DNA of 64,000 bases from UBA7359 sp963976795 (GTDB lineage: Bacteria; Pseudomonadota; Gammaproteobacteria; Eutrophobiales; Eutrophobiaceae). The first letter of the stretch is position 1. Every line of letters starts with the position of its first letter. The DNA lies in the NCBI GenBank assembly GCA_963976795.1, contig CAXBLT010000003.1, positions 186,001 through 250,000 on the forward strand, given 5' to 3'. Both the position numbers and the translations under genes were made by a program. Shown here one piece after another: positions 47,162 through 57,378 of this stretch. The notes below the pieces were generated by a model. That model did not search any database. It saw only the letters and a program-made list of their open reading frames with translations, and was not told the origin of the DNA.

Positions 47162-47494
47162 ATGAGTAAAAAGGCCGAACATCTATTGGTCCTGAGCACC
47201 TGTCCAGGTTCAATCTCCGCGAAAAAAATCGCTCAGGATTTAGTTGTAGAAAAACTCGCTGCTTGCGTCAATATTGTGCCAGGTGTGCAGTCTTTTTTTT
47301 CATGGGTGGGTAAAGTGGATAATGCGAATGAACTCCTGCTTATCATAAAGACGACAGAGAATAATTACGTAGCCCTCGAAAAACGACTCAAAAAATTACA
47401 CCCATACGAACTTCCGGAAATTATTGCTGTCCCTATTCTCACAGGTTCTGCTGAGTACCTGAACTGGATTAGTACAAATACCGAGAAGTCATGA
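47162..47494 (+). CDS. cutA: Divalent-cation tolerance protein CutA
   Basis: 110 residues: LSTCPGSISAKKIAQDLVVEKLAACVNIVPGVQSFFSWVGKVDN and LKKLHPYELPEIIAVPI are the conserved CutA1 blocks. A small trimeric cytosolic protein similar in fold to PII. It overlaps dsbD by ATGA, the usual cutA-dsbD pairing in gammaproteobacteria. Confidence 0.95.
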   Translation: MSKKAEHLLVLSTCPGSISAKKIAQDLVVEKLAACVNIVPGVQSFFSWVGKVDNANELLLIIKTTENNYVALEKRLKKLHPYELPEIIAVPILTGSAEYLNWISTNTEKS

Positions 47495-49320
47495 TTTCAA
47501 TTCGTAATATTTTATTTTTTGTTTTTGTTCTATTTTCGCTGTCAATCAACGCTGGTGAAATAACAAACAAATTAAGCGATCTATTTTCATTTCAAGGATC
47601 AGCCTCTTCTAATGAGATCCTGGACCCGGAGATTGCATTTATTGTTAGTGCTGAAGTTCTTTCAGACGGGAAATTGTATTTAAACTGGGATATAAAGCCG
47701 GGGTACTATCTTTATAAAAATAAGTTCTCAGCAGCGACTGATAATCCGCTCATAAACCTTAGTAATTTGGATTTTCCGGTGGGTAAAGAAAAAGAAGATC
47801 CCGCATTTGGTCAAGTCGAGGTTTATTATGGCCAGAACAGTGCTTCGGGTGCTATAGCGGTTAACGCTGCTGAGCTAAAAGAATTTAACCTGAATGTGGC
47901 ATATCAGGGCTGCAAAGAAGATTCTGTTTGTTATCCACCGATTAAAAAGTCGTTAACGGTTACTTTGCCAGCTTCATTTGATAGACAGGCAAATAAAGAG
48001 AGCTTTGTTAATACACCATTAATCTCGGAACAAGATGCAATTACGCAAAAATTAAAAGATAAAAATCTTTTAATTAATTTAATTTCTTTTTTTGGTTTTG
48101 GTTTATTGCTTGCGTTAACACCGTGTGTTTTCCCCATGATCCCTATTCTGTCAGGAATTATTGTCGGAGAGGGAAGTCGAATAACAAGAGTTAGAGGTAT
48201 CTCGCTTTCATTAAGTTATGTTATTGCCATGGCATCAACCTATGCTGTGCTTGGTATGATTGCAGGTTTATTTAGCCTTAATTTGCAAGCCGCTTCGCAA
48301 AATGTTTGGGTATTAAGCCTGTTCAGCGCTGTATTTGTTTTTCTGGCCATGTCCATGTTTGGTTTTTATGAATTGCAATTACCATCGGGTTGGCAAAGTA
48401 AATTATCACCTCAGCATGGAGAGACCGACCGCGGCACTTTAAAAGGTGCTGCTATCATGGGTGTGCTCTCGGCAATCATTGTCGGTCCCTGTGTTGCGCC
48501 ACCATTAGCAGGTGCTTTGCTCTATATCAGCCAAACAGGTGATGCCTTATTCGGTGGACTCGCCCTGTTTGCAATGGGTCTCGGTTTTGGTGTGCCTTTA
48601 TTAATCATTGGTGCTACCTCTGGAGAGTTGTTGCCACGCGCAGGAGCCTGGATGGAATCGATTAAGCGGTTCTTTGGCGTTGTTATGCTGGGCGTTGCTA
48701 TCTGGTTTCTGGAACGCGTGCTCGCGGAATCAATCGTCCTGATTCTTTGGGCTACATTATTTATAACAACAGCTATTTTCATCGGTGCGCTTGATCGTAT
48801 TGAATCAATTGCAACTCAGTGGCAGCGTTTATGGAAAGGGCTGGGCTTAGTCATGTTGGTTTATGGGGTTATATTAATAGTCGCTGCTGCAAATGGTGGT
48901 GGAACCGTCTTAAGACCATTTGCACAACAGGCTAATCAAGCAACCATAGAAGAATTGCCATTTAGTTATATAACAAGTCTCGAAGAACTCGACACGGAAT
49001 TGCAACAGGCAAGCAATGATGGCCGGCCTGTTATGCTGGATTTTTATGCAGACTGGTGTGTCGTTTGCAAAGAAATGGAAACCTATACATTCAGTGACCC
49101 ATCTGTACGAGAAGGCCTTAAACAATTTACTTTGCTTAAGGTTGATGTCACTAAAAACAATGATTTGGATAAGGCATTTTTAAAACAGTTTGATCTTTTT
49201 GGCCCACCTGCAATTCTATTTTTTAATACAAATAGTGTCGAAATAAAATCCCATCGTCTTGTCGGTTTTGTTAAGGCTAAACCGTTCTTAAAACATCTTA
49301 CTGAAGCAATATCCTTGTGA
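47491..49320 (+). CDS. dsbD: Thiol:disulfide interchange protein DsbD
   Basis: 609 residues with the three DsbD modules: signal peptide and N-terminal periplasmic domain with the redox pair in CKEDSVCYPP, a membrane domain of eight helices starting with LALTPCVFPMIPILSG and containing GPCVAPPLAGALL, and a C-terminal thioredoxin-like domain with DWCVVCKEME. It moves electrons from cytosolic thioredoxin to periplasmic substrates. The next gene, a TlpA-like protein, overlaps it by 4 bases and may receive them. Confidence 0.96.
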   Translation: MISIRNILFFVFVLFSLSINAGEITNKLSDLFSFQGSASSNEILDPEIAFIVSAEVLSDGKLYLNWDIKPGYYLYKNKFSAATDNPLINLSNLDFPVGKEKEDPAFGQVEVYYGQNSASGAIAVNAAELKEFNLNVAYQGCKEDSVCYPPIKKSLTVTLPASFDRQANKESFVNTPLISEQDAITQKLKDKNLLINLISFFGFGLLLALTPCVFPMIPILSGIIVGEGSRITRVRGISLSLSYVIAMASTYAVLGMIAGLFSLNLQAASQNVWVLSLFSAVFVFLAMSMFGFYELQLPSGWQSKLSPQHGETDRGTLKGAAIMGVLSAIIVGPCVAPPLAGALLYISQTGDALFGGLALFAMGLGFGVPLLIIGATSGELLPRAGAWMESIKRFFGVVMLGVAIWFLERVLAESIVLILWATLFITTAIFIGALDRIESIATQWQRLWKGLGLVMLVYGVILIVAAANGGGTVLRPFAQQANQATIEELPFSYITSLEELDTELQQASNDGRPVMLDFYADWCVVCKEMETYTFSDPSVREGLKQFTLLKVDVTKNNDLDKAFLKQFDLFGPPAILFFNTNSVEIKSHRLVGFVKAKPFLKHLTEAISL

Positions 49321-49883
49321 AGCAATGGCAATTAATTATTGCGGTGTTTATTGTCGCTTTAGCGTCGGCTTTTGGTGGACATTTATTACATCAATACTTA
49401 AAAGGCGACGAGAATCTTGAGGTGGTGAAGGCGGTGCACTCGCCAATTGTTCCGCAGAGTGTCATTGGCACTACTGTTAAAGATTTCAGCTTATCTGACT
49501 CAAATGGCAAGCTACGCAGTTTGTCTGAGTGGAAAAGCAAAGTAATCGTTTTAAATTTTTGGGCTACCTGGTGTGCGCCATGTCGTGAAGAGATCCCTGC
49601 CTTTGTCGAACTACAACAGCTATACGAAAGCAAAGGATTACAGTTTGTTGGTATTGCATTACAAGAAGCAAAGGAAGTGCGTGGCTTTTTGGAAGAATTT
49701 AATGTTAACTACCCTTCCCTCGTCGGTGGAGACGAGGTTATTCAGGCTGCAAAACGATTAGGTAATGATATCGGTGCCCTGCCATATACTGTTATTATTG
49801 ATTCCAACGGCGAAATTGTCTTTACGAGACGCGGGCCTTTGTCAAAAATCGATGCCGAATCAGTCATAAAAACGCTCCTTTAA
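49317..49883 (+). CDS. TlpA/ResA-like membrane-anchored thioredoxin
   Basis: 188 residues from GTG 49317, overlapping the dsbD stop. An N-terminal membrane anchor (LIIAVFIVALASAFGGHLLHQ) is followed by a redoxin domain with the active site WATWCAPCREE and the cis-proline region ALPYTVIIDSNGE. Proteins of this type reduce apocytochrome c or other periplasmic disulfides. Translational coupling to dsbD supports an electron path DsbD to this protein. Confidence 0.92.
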   Translation: MKQWQLIIAVFIVALASAFGGHLLHQYLKGDENLEVVKAVHSPIVPQSVIGTTVKDFSLSDSNGKLRSLSEWKSKVIVLNFWATWCAPCREEIPAFVELQQLYESKGLQFVGIALQEAKEVRGFLEEFNVNYPSLVGGDEVIQAAKRLGNDIGALPYTVIIDSNGEIVFTRRGPLSKIDAESVIKTLL

Positions 49884-49986
49884 ACGCAAAAATGATTAAT
49901 AACGGGTTCGTATTTCCTCTTAAATACTGTTAACATCCATAAAAAAGCGTCTAAAATCGCTAAAATGTATTTTTTAGGGGAATGTT

Positions 49987-50424
49987 TTGAAGTTTCTTGT
50001 ACTACACGGTCCAAATCTCAACCTTTTAGGAGAGCGTGAGCCCGAGGTTTATGGTGCCACCACGTTAGCCGAGATTGATGCAAGCCTGGTTAATCTAGCC
50101 AAGAATAAGGGCCATGAGTTGTCTGTATTTCAAAGTAACGCAGAACATGAGTTGATTGACCAAATTCATGCGGCTAAAAAGTCAGGTGTAGATTTTATTT
50201 TAATCAACCCGGGTGCTTTTACCCATACCAGCATTGCGATACGTGATGCTATGTTGGGCACACAATTGCCTTTTATTGAGGTTCATCTTTCAAACGTATT
50301 CTCACGTGAGGAATTTCGACAGCACTCATTTTTATCCGATATCGCTGTGGCGGTTATCAGTGGTCTTGGTGCCTATGGTTATGAACTTGCTTTGCTTGGT
50401 GCAGAGCGTCACTTACAACAATAA
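49987..50424 (+). CDS. aroQ: 3-dehydroquinate dehydratase, type II
   Basis: 145 residues from TTG 49987, preceded by AGGGG. Conserved blocks are HGPNLNLLGEREPEVYG, FQSNAEHELIDQIH, INPGAFTHTSIAIRDA and EVHLSNVFSREEFRQHS. It dehydrates 3-dehydroquinate in the shikimate pathway. It precedes accB by 20 bp, a conserved arrangement. Confidence 0.96.
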   Translation: MKFLVLHGPNLNLLGEREPEVYGATTLAEIDASLVNLAKNKGHELSVFQSNAEHELIDQIHAAKKSGVDFILINPGAFTHTSIAIRDAMLGTQLPFIEVHLSNVFSREEFRQHSFLSDIAVAVISGLGAYGYELALLGAERHLQQ

Positions 50425-50444
50425 ATTAAATAGTAAATCTTAGA

Positions 50445-50924
50445 ATGGATATCAGAAAAGTAAAAAAATTAATCGAGTTACTCGAAGAGTCTGGCATAGC
50501 GGAAATAGAAATTCATGAAGGCGAAGAGTCCGTACGTATTAGTCGCGGCTCAACAATTGCTCCGCCGCAAACAATGGTTAATGTGCCTCAGGCTCAAATA
50601 GCTCCGGCTGTACAGGCAAGTGATTCAATTAAATCACATTTAGCTGTAGACGAAGGCACGGCAAGTGATAATTATGCGGACCAAGGCCATGTTGTTACCT
50701 CGCCTATGGTAGGTATTTTTTACTCCTCGCCTTCCCCTGAAGAGCCTGAGTTTGTTAGCAGAGGGCAGAATGTTAAAACTGGTGAGGTTCTCTGTATCAT
50801 CGAAGCGATGAAGATTATGAACCAAATCGAGTCTGATGTGGGCGGCAAGTTAGTCAGAACATTAGTTGAAAATGGTGAAGCAGTGGAATATGGACAACCA
50901 CTATTTATTATTGAACCTGCTTAA
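50445..50924 (+). CDS. accB: Acetyl-CoA carboxylase biotin carboxyl carrier protein
   Basis: 159 residues. N-terminal MDIRKVKKLIELLEESGIAEIEI, a Pro/Ala/Gln linker, and the C-terminal biotinyl domain with the modified lysine in IEAMKIMNQIE. It carries CO2 for malonyl-CoA formation in fatty acid synthesis. accC follows after 61 bp. Confidence 0.97.
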   Translation: MDIRKVKKLIELLEESGIAEIEIHEGEESVRISRGSTIAPPQTMVNVPQAQIAPAVQASDSIKSHLAVDEGTASDNYADQGHVVTSPMVGIFYSSPSPEEPEFVSRGQNVKTGEVLCIIEAMKIMNQIESDVGGKLVRTLVENGEAVEYGQPLFIIEPA

Positions 50925-50985
50925 GACATAAGTACACGCGCAAAAAGCGTTTTTCACAAAAGAATTTTATAGAGCACACTTATTA

Positions 50986-52329
50986 ATGTTAGAAAAAGTT
51001 GTTATTGCAAATCGAGGCGAGATAGCGCTTCGTATACTCCGTGCGTGCAAAGAATTAGGTATTAAAACAGTTGCGGCCTATTCAGAGGCCGATCATGATC
51101 AGAAGCACGTTTTTCTTTCCGATGAATCCGTTTGTATCGGCCCTGCCGCCTCGACAGATAGTTATTTAAATATTCCCGCTGTTATTAGCGCCGCAGAAGT
51201 TACTGATGCTGTGGCAATACATCCGGGCTATGGTTTTCTCTCGGAAAATGCAGATTTCGCAGAACGAGTTGAGCAAAGTGGATTTGTTTTTATTGGACCT
51301 AAAGCTGAGACGATTCGACTAATGGGTGACAAAGTTTCAGCTATTAGAGCAATGAAGAAAGCCGGTATTCCTTGTGTGCCAGGTTCCGATGGCCCATTAG
51401 GAGATGACCCGACTAAATTAAAGAAGACGGCAAAAGAAATTGGTTATCCCGTCATTATTAAGGCTGCGGGTGGCGGTGGTGGTCGAGGTATGCGTGTTGT
51501 CCATAGTGAAGCAAGCTTAATCAAATCGATAACATTAACTCGAGCCGAAGCGGCTTCGGCATTTGGTAATGACGTGGTTTACATGGAAAAGTTTCTTGAG
51601 CACCCGCGACATATAGAAATACAAATTCTTGCTGATGAACACGGGAATGTTATTTATCTGGGTGAGCGTGATTGCTCTATGCAACGACGTCATCAAAAAG
51701 TAATAGAAGAAGCCCCTGCCCCCGGTTTAGACGAAGTGACCAGAAAAGAAATCGGTGAGCGTTGTGTTGAAGCGTGTAAAGCTATTTCTTATCGTGGTGC
51801 GGGTACATTTGAATTCCTCTACGAAAATGGTGAGTTTTATTTCATTGAGATGAATACCCGTGTTCAGGTAGAGCACCCGGTGACGGAGATGATTACAGGC
51901 GTTGATATTGTGAAAGAGCAGTTACTTATCGCTAGTGGTGCGCCATTAAGTTATAAGCAAGAAGATATTAAAATTAGAGGGCATGCCATTGAGTGCCGTA
52001 TTAATGCCGAAGACCCGGTAAACTTTATGCCATCGCCCGGCACTATAGAGCACTATCATCCGCCTGGTGGTTTTGGTATACGCGTTGATACTCACGTTTA
52101 CCAAGGATACAAAGTTCCTCCGCATTATGATTCTATGATCGGTAAATTAATCGCGCATGCTGAAACCAGAGAATTAGCATTAACTCGATTATCAATGGCC
52201 TTATCAGAGATTGTTATAGATGGTATTAAAACCAATATTCCCTTGCACCAGGAACTGGTTCAAGATACAGCATTTATGGCGGGTGGTACGGATATCCATT
52301 ATCTGGAGAGCAAACTCGGAATTAAATAA
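50986..52329 (+). CDS. accC: Acetyl-CoA carboxylase biotin carboxylase subunit
   Basis: 447 residues: IANRGEIALRILRACKELGIKTVAAYSEAD at the N terminus, the ATP-grasp Gly-rich loop KAAGGGGGRGMRVV and the catalytic region FIEMNTRVQVEHPVTEM. It carboxylates biotin on AccB using bicarbonate and ATP. Its last base is the first base of prmA. Confidence 0.97.
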   Translation: MLEKVVIANRGEIALRILRACKELGIKTVAAYSEADHDQKHVFLSDESVCIGPAASTDSYLNIPAVISAAEVTDAVAIHPGYGFLSENADFAERVEQSGFVFIGPKAETIRLMGDKVSAIRAMKKAGIPCVPGSDGPLGDDPTKLKKTAKEIGYPVIIKAAGGGGGRGMRVVHSEASLIKSITLTRAEAASAFGNDVVYMEKFLEHPRHIEIQILADEHGNVIYLGERDCSMQRRHQKVIEEAPAPGLDEVTRKEIGERCVEACKAISYRGAGTFEFLYENGEFYFIEMNTRVQVEHPVTEMITGVDIVKEQLLIASGAPLSYKQEDIKIRGHAIECRINAEDPVNFMPSPGTIEHYHPPGGFGIRVDTHVYQGYKVPPHYDSMIGKLIAHAETRELALTRLSMALSEIVIDGIKTNIPLHQELVQDTAFMAGGTDIHYLESKLGIK

Positions 52330-53243
52330 TGAGCTGGCTGCAACTTGAACTTGAAACAAATCAAGCTCAAGCTGAAGAGCTCTCGGAATTACTAGAACAA
52401 TTTGGAGCCGTTTCTGTTTCTTTAACGGCATCTAGTAATGAACCGTTATTCGACTCTCAAGGTCAAGGTGAGGAGTCTGGTAAAAAACAGATTGAGGGCA
52501 ATAATAAAAAGCTATGGCAGAAGACGCGGGTAATTGCCCTCCTGCACCCCGATTCTGATCTCGATATTATGCTTGTTTGTTTGCGTGACCGTATCGGTGC
52601 TGAGAATATCTATCAACATAAAATTGCCTTGTTGAAAGATAAAGACTGGGTTGGAGATTTCAAGGCAGAGCATCAACCGTTATATTTTTCTGATCGGGTG
52701 TGTATTTCTCCAAGTTGGTGTGATCAACATGAGAATGATATTCCAACCTTGATCCTGGATCCGGGTCTAGCCTTCGGCACCGGTTCACATCCCACAACTT
52801 CATTATGTATAGAATGGCTTGCTGAAAACGATCTATCGAATAAGATCGTGATTGATTATGGCTGTGGCTCAGGGATTCTCGCGATGGTTGCCGCCCTTCT
52901 GGGTGCTAGAGAAGTGTATGCGGTAGATATCGATGAGCAGGCCCTGCAAGCCGCCAAGGATAATATAAACATAAATAATCTGGCAGAGATCATCATAGTT
53001 GAGCACGTAGATACCTGTGCTCTTCCTGTTGCAGATATCCTGATTGCAAATATATTAATGAATCCTTTGAAGGAGCTCGTCAGCAAGTTTTCTGAATTGA
53101 CCCGTTCAGATGGAGATATCGTTTTGTCCGGATTACTGCATGTTCAAGCGGAAGAATGCTTGGACGCGTATAGCACTTGTTTTAATATGGATGAACCTGT
53201 CTTTAACTCAGAGTGGGTGCGGTTACACGGTATTAAAAAGTAA
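52329..53243 (+). CDS. prmA: Ribosomal protein L11 methyltransferase
   Basis: 304 residues. The N-terminal substrate domain (MSWLQLELETNQAQAEELSELLEQFGAVSVSL) is followed by a methyltransferase domain with LDPGLAFGTGSHPTTSLCIEWL, VIDYGCGSGILAMVAALLGA and ILIANILMNPLKEL. It trimethylates L11. Adjacent on both sides with one-base overlaps. Confidence 0.96.
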   Translation: MSWLQLELETNQAQAEELSELLEQFGAVSVSLTASSNEPLFDSQGQGEESGKKQIEGNNKKLWQKTRVIALLHPDSDLDIMLVCLRDRIGAENIYQHKIALLKDKDWVGDFKAEHQPLYFSDRVCISPSWCDQHENDIPTLILDPGLAFGTGSHPTTSLCIEWLAENDLSNKIVIDYGCGSGILAMVAALLGAREVYAVDIDEQALQAAKDNININNLAEIIIVEHVDTCALPVADILIANILMNPLKELVSKFSELTRSDGDIVLSGLLHVQAEECLDAYSTCFNMDEPVFNSEWVRLHGIKK

Positions 53244-54385
53244 TGTTTACAGTTTGTCCCAAATGTACGAAACAATTTCGACTTTATGCAGAACATATTG
53301 CTGCTGCTGCCGGGCAGGTTCGTTGTGGTTTTTGCAATGCACAGTTCAATGCCCTTAATCATTTGCATGATGAACCGCTGTCCAATGAAAATCTAAATAG
53401 AATTATACAGTCTGAGCCTGAGTCAGATTTTCTAGAATATGATGAAGCGAGATTAAACGAATCAAAAGATGATGTCTCAGGACCCCATGACGATGACCAT
53501 AATGAGCAATCATTAGAAATAGAACCCGAATTCAATATTCCAACCGATCATGGGCCTGAAGAAACAAGCGTGCCGGATAATGGTTTATTAAACACTATCG
53601 ATGAAGGTAACAGTGAAGAAATACTTACAGGTAATGATTCGACGATCAATTTAGAGTCAGGACAGCACGACGAAGTGCAATCTGAACAAGATTTAATCAT
53701 TTCAAACAATGCAGAAAACAGTGGGTTAGAACTCGACACCGCGATACATGAAATCGGTGCCGATAGTGCGACTAAAGCCAATCAAGTAAATGTCAGGGAT
53801 GATGTGTCTACCGAAGTTGCTCCCGAACAGGTTGAAACTGATACCAGAGAATCTCATTTTGATTTTCCTGACGTGGATGACCTTTTGACTGAGGCACCGA
53901 TTAAACGACGTTGGATCCCGACACTTTTTTGGACTTGTGCCTGCTTCATAGGTTTAATAGCTATTATTTTGCAGTTAGTCTGGTTTAATCGTGATCTGAT
54001 TTCGGTGAAATATCCGCAAATGACATCTTATATAAAGCAGGTTTGCAATGAACTTGATTGTCGAATATTACGCTACCGAGATACTCAAGCCATTACACTA
54101 ATCAATCGTGATGTACGCTTGCATCCGAACTATCAAGATGCATTGTTGGTGAATGCCACGATGAATAATGAATTGTCCGTACGCCAGCCTTACCCTCGTG
54201 TGCAACTCACCTTGTTTGATACGTCAGGTGCATTATTAGGGCATAGAAAATTTATGCCTGACGATTATCTTGACGAAAGTATTGACCTGGATGAAGGTAT
54301 GCCGATCAATATTCCGGTACATTTTGTCCTTGAGGTGAGTGGTTCTACTGCGGGTGCTGTTAGTTTTGAATTTAGGTTCCTTTAA
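53243..54385 (+). CDS. Zinc-ribbon, single-pass membrane protein with DUF3426 domain
   Basis: 380 residues. An N-terminal MJ0042-type zinc ribbon has CPKC and CGFC pairs (MFTVCPKCTKQFRL, GQVRCGFCNAQFNAL). A long acidic, low-complexity region follows (about 45-225), then a membrane helix (about 230-250, LFWTCACFIGLIAIILQLVWF) and a DUF3426 beta-sandwich facing the periplasm (LINRDVRLHPNYQDALLVNATMNN). It sits between prmA and dusB in many gammaproteobacteria. Function is unknown. Confidence 0.9.
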   Translation: MFTVCPKCTKQFRLYAEHIAAAAGQVRCGFCNAQFNALNHLHDEPLSNENLNRIIQSEPESDFLEYDEARLNESKDDVSGPHDDDHNEQSLEIEPEFNIPTDHGPEETSVPDNGLLNTIDEGNSEEILTGNDSTINLESGQHDEVQSEQDLIISNNAENSGLELDTAIHEIGADSATKANQVNVRDDVSTEVAPEQVETDTRESHFDFPDVDDLLTEAPIKRRWIPTLFWTCACFIGLIAIILQLVWFNRDLISVKYPQMTSYIKQVCNELDCRILRYRDTQAITLINRDVRLHPNYQDALLVNATMNNELSVRQPYPRVQLTLFDTSGALLGHRKFMPDDYLDESIDLDEGMPINIPVHFVLEVSGSTAGAVSFEFRFL

Positions 54386-54504
54386 AAAGTAACTGATTTT
54401 GTTCAGCAGAAATAAGCCGCTTTCATAGATAAAAATTAACCGTTATCATAAGTCATAAAAATAACTCGTCTATCCATTCTTATAGTTTATAGCGTAGCGG
54501 TTTC

Positions 54505-55482
54505 ATGTTGATAGGGTCTCATAGACTTAAAAATAATCTGGTCCTGGCCCCCATGGCGGGTGTTACTGATCAGCCTTTCCGGCTGTTGTGCCGTGAACTG
54601 GGTGCAGGTCTTGTCATCTCGGAAATGATTACATCGAACCCTGCTTTATTTCATACAAGAAAGACACAACTCCGTTTGACGAATGCAGGCGAGCCAGAAC
54701 CAAGAGCGGTTCAAATTGCAGGAGCAGTACCAAAGCAAATGGCCGAAGCCGCTGTGTTTAATGTTCAACATGGTGCAGAGATAATTGATATCAATATGGG
54801 TTGCCCGGCAAAGAAAGTGTGCAATCTAATGGCTGGCTCGGCATTATTAAGAGACGAGCAGTTGGTTGCAGATATCCTTGAGTCTGTTGTGGGTGCCGTT
54901 TCTGTCCCAGTGACGCTGAAAATCAGAACTGGCTGGGATAAAGAAAATCGTAATGCGTTGAATATCGCCAAAATTGCTGAATCTTCCGGTATTCAGGCAC
55001 TTACCGTTCATGGCCGTACTCGAGCGTGTGCGTTTACAGGTGTTGCTGAACACGAGACTGCGGGAGAGATAAAAGCGCGCGTTAATATCCCGGTAATTGC
55101 TAATGGAGATATTGCAACACCGGAGGTAGCGGCTGAGATATTAAAGACTTATTGCGTCGATGGCATAATGATTGGGCGAGCAGCGCAGGGAAACCCCTGG
55201 ATATTTCGTGAAATCAATCATTTTTTGGAAACCGGTAAAATACTTGAATCACCCAGTTCGTTAGAAGTATGCCGGACATTGATCGGACATGTACTGCACC
55301 TGCATCGTTTCTATGGTGAAGTTCAAGGTGTGCGAATTGCGCGTAAGCATATTGCCTGGTATTGCAAGCAACAACGCGATGCAAATGCATTTCGCGCGAT
55401 TATCAATCGCGTAGAAGAGCCAGAGGAACAGATAGACGTTATAAATAATTATTTTGAAGGGCAACAGACATTAGCAGCATGA
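54505..55482 (+). CDS. dusB: tRNA-dihydrouridine synthase B
   Basis: 325 residues of the FMN-dependent Dus family: LAPMAGVTDQPFRLLCRELGAGL, DINMGCPAKKVCNLMAGSALL with the catalytic cysteine, TLKIRTGW, LTVHGRTR and GIMIGRAAQGNPWIFREI. It reduces uridine in the tRNA D-loop. The classical dusB-fis operon follows with an ATGA overlap. Confidence 0.96.
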   Translation: MLIGSHRLKNNLVLAPMAGVTDQPFRLLCRELGAGLVISEMITSNPALFHTRKTQLRLTNAGEPEPRAVQIAGAVPKQMAEAAVFNVQHGAEIIDINMGCPAKKVCNLMAGSALLRDEQLVADILESVVGAVSVPVTLKIRTGWDKENRNALNIAKIAESSGIQALTVHGRTRACAFTGVAEHETAGEIKARVNIPVIANGDIATPEVAAEILKTYCVDGIMIGRAAQGNPWIFREINHFLETGKILESPSSLEVCRTLIGHVLHLHRFYGEVQGVRIARKHIAWYCKQQRDANAFRAIINRVEEPEEQIDVINNYFEGQQTLAA

Positions 55483-55760
55483 TAAAAACAAAATTAAGAA
55501 AACAAACTGCGCATGATCGTGGGGAAACACCGGAAAAGTGTTTGGCAGATAATGTACAAAGAGCTATGGAAGCCTATTTTGAAGATCTTGATGGGCATGA
55601 AGCAAGCAATCTGCATGGATTGTTTTTAGAAGAGGTGGAAAAACCATTCTTCGAGGTCGTTATGAAATATACGCAAGGAAATATAACCCGTGCTGCAAAA
55701 ATACTGGGTCTAAATAGGGTGACCTTACGTAGTCGATTAAAAAAATACGGATTAGATTAA
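55479..55760 (+). CDS. fis: DNA-binding protein Fis
   Basis: 93 residues with the C-terminal helix-turn-helix FFEVVMKYTQGNITRAAKILGLNRVTLRSRLKKYGLD. Fis is a nucleoid protein that bends DNA and acts on rRNA promoters and site-specific recombination. It overlaps dusB by 4 bases. Confidence 0.96.
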   Translation: MIKTKLRKQTAHDRGETPEKCLADNVQRAMEAYFEDLDGHEASNLHGLFLEEVEKPFFEVVMKYTQGNITRAAKILGLNRVTLRSRLKKYGLD

Positions 55761-55815
55761 AATACAAACCATCTCCATTCATTCGAGTGGATGCTACCGA
55801 GAGGAAAAAATTGAT

Positions 55816-57378
55816 ATGCCAACAGTAAAGCGTGCGCTGGTCAGCGTTTCTGATAAGTCTGGAGTTGTTGAACTATGTAAGGGGTTAAATGAGCTTGGTA
55901 TTGGCATACTCTCAACAGGTGGAACCGCAAAATTACTGGCTGATAATAATATTGATGTCGTCGAGGTCTCAGATTACACCGGTTTTCCTGAGATGATGGA
56001 TGGCCGCGTGAAAACCTTGCACCCCAAGATTCATGGAGGCTTATTAGGTCGGCGCGGAATGGATGATGCGGTAATGCAAGAGCATGGAATAGACGGTATC
56101 GACCTTGTTGTTGTGAATTTATACCCTTTCGAACAAACGGTGAGTAAACCAGACTGTACATTAGAAGAGGCGATAGAAAATATCGATATCGGTGGCCCTG
56201 CTATGTTGAGATCAGCGGCAAAGAACCATGCTTCAGTCACCGTTATTGTGGATGTGGCAGATTACGATGTAGTCTTAAAAGAAATAAAAGAAAATAATGC
56301 CAGCGTAAGCGATGAAACTCGATTCCGCTTGGCACAAAAAGTATTCGCGCATACTGCAAACTACGATGCGAATGTGTCAAATTATCTTGGCGCACTTGAC
56401 GAAAAGAAGCAGCCAATAGATTTCCCGCTTACCTACTCTACACAATTCAAGAAACGACAAGAGTTACGTTACGGGGAAAACCCACATCAATCGGCAGCGT
56501 TTTATACGGAGCCGAATCCGCCAGCAGGCACACTGGCTAGCGCGAAACAAATCCAGGGTAAAGAGCTTTCCTATAATAATATTGCCGATACAGATGCTGC
56601 TTTGGAATGTGTGCTGTCATTCAAAGAAACAGCATGTGTGATAGTGAAACATGCTAATCCTTGTGGCGTGGCGATTGGTAGTTCTGTCCTCGAAGCCTAC
56701 GATCGGGCTTATGCCACTGATCCCACGTCAGCCTTTGGTGGCATCATTGCCTTTAATAAAGAGCTCGATGTTGAAACAGCAAAAGCCATTGTCGAACGAC
56801 AATTTGTAGAAGTGATCATCGCGCCAAGTATTGCCCCTGAGTGCATTGAAATAATTGCCAGCAAGAAAGGTGTACGATTACTGGAAGCAGGTAAACGTGA
56901 AGGCGCGATTCAACAACTCAATATGAAACGCGTCAGTGGCGGTTTGTTAGTACAGGACAATGATCAAGGCGTAATAACAAAAGAAGGGCTTAAAGTAGTA
57001 ACAAAGAGAGCCCCGACCGGACAGGAAATTAACGACCTTATCTTTGCCTGGCATGTTGTTAAGTACGTTAAGTCTAATGCAATCATCTATGCCAGGGATA
57101 ATCAAACCATAGGTATTGGCGCTGGCCAGATGAGCCGTGTCTATAGTGCACGCATTGCTGCAATAAAAGCGGCTGACGAAAAGCTAGAAGTAGCAGGTTC
57201 GGTAATGGCATCAGACGCCTTCTTCCCATTTCGAGATGGTCTTGATTCAGCTGCAGAAGTAGGTGTAAAAGCGGTCATTCAACCGGGCGGTTCAATGCGC
57301 GATGATGAGGTAATTGCAGCAGCAGATGAGCATGACATCGCCATGGTCTTTACTGGTATCAGGCATTTTTTACATTAA
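55816..57378 (+). CDS. purH: AICAR transformylase / IMP cyclohydrolase
   Basis: 520 residues. The N-terminal cyclohydrolase domain (RALVSVSDKSGVVELCKGL, STGGTAKLLADNNI, GGPAMLRSAAKNH) is followed by the transformylase domain (LRYGENPHQSAAFY, VKHANPCGVAIG, SDAFFPFRDGLD). It does the last two steps to IMP. The last base overlaps purD. Confidence 0.97.
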   Translation: MPTVKRALVSVSDKSGVVELCKGLNELGIGILSTGGTAKLLADNNIDVVEVSDYTGFPEMMDGRVKTLHPKIHGGLLGRRGMDDAVMQEHGIDGIDLVVVNLYPFEQTVSKPDCTLEEAIENIDIGGPAMLRSAAKNHASVTVIVDVADYDVVLKEIKENNASVSDETRFRLAQKVFAHTANYDANVSNYLGALDEKKQPIDFPLTYSTQFKKRQELRYGENPHQSAAFYTEPNPPAGTLASAKQIQGKELSYNNIADTDAALECVLSFKETACVIVKHANPCGVAIGSSVLEAYDRAYATDPTSAFGGIIAFNKELDVETAKAIVERQFVEVIIAPSIAPECIEIIASKKGVRLLEAGKREGAIQQLNMKRVSGGLLVQDNDQGVITKEGLKVVTKRAPTGQEINDLIFAWHVVKYVKSNAIIYARDNQTIGIGAGQMSRVYSARIAAIKAADEKLEVAGSVMASDAFFPFRDGLDSAAEVGVKAVIQPGGSMRDDEVIAAADEHDIAMVFTGIRHFLH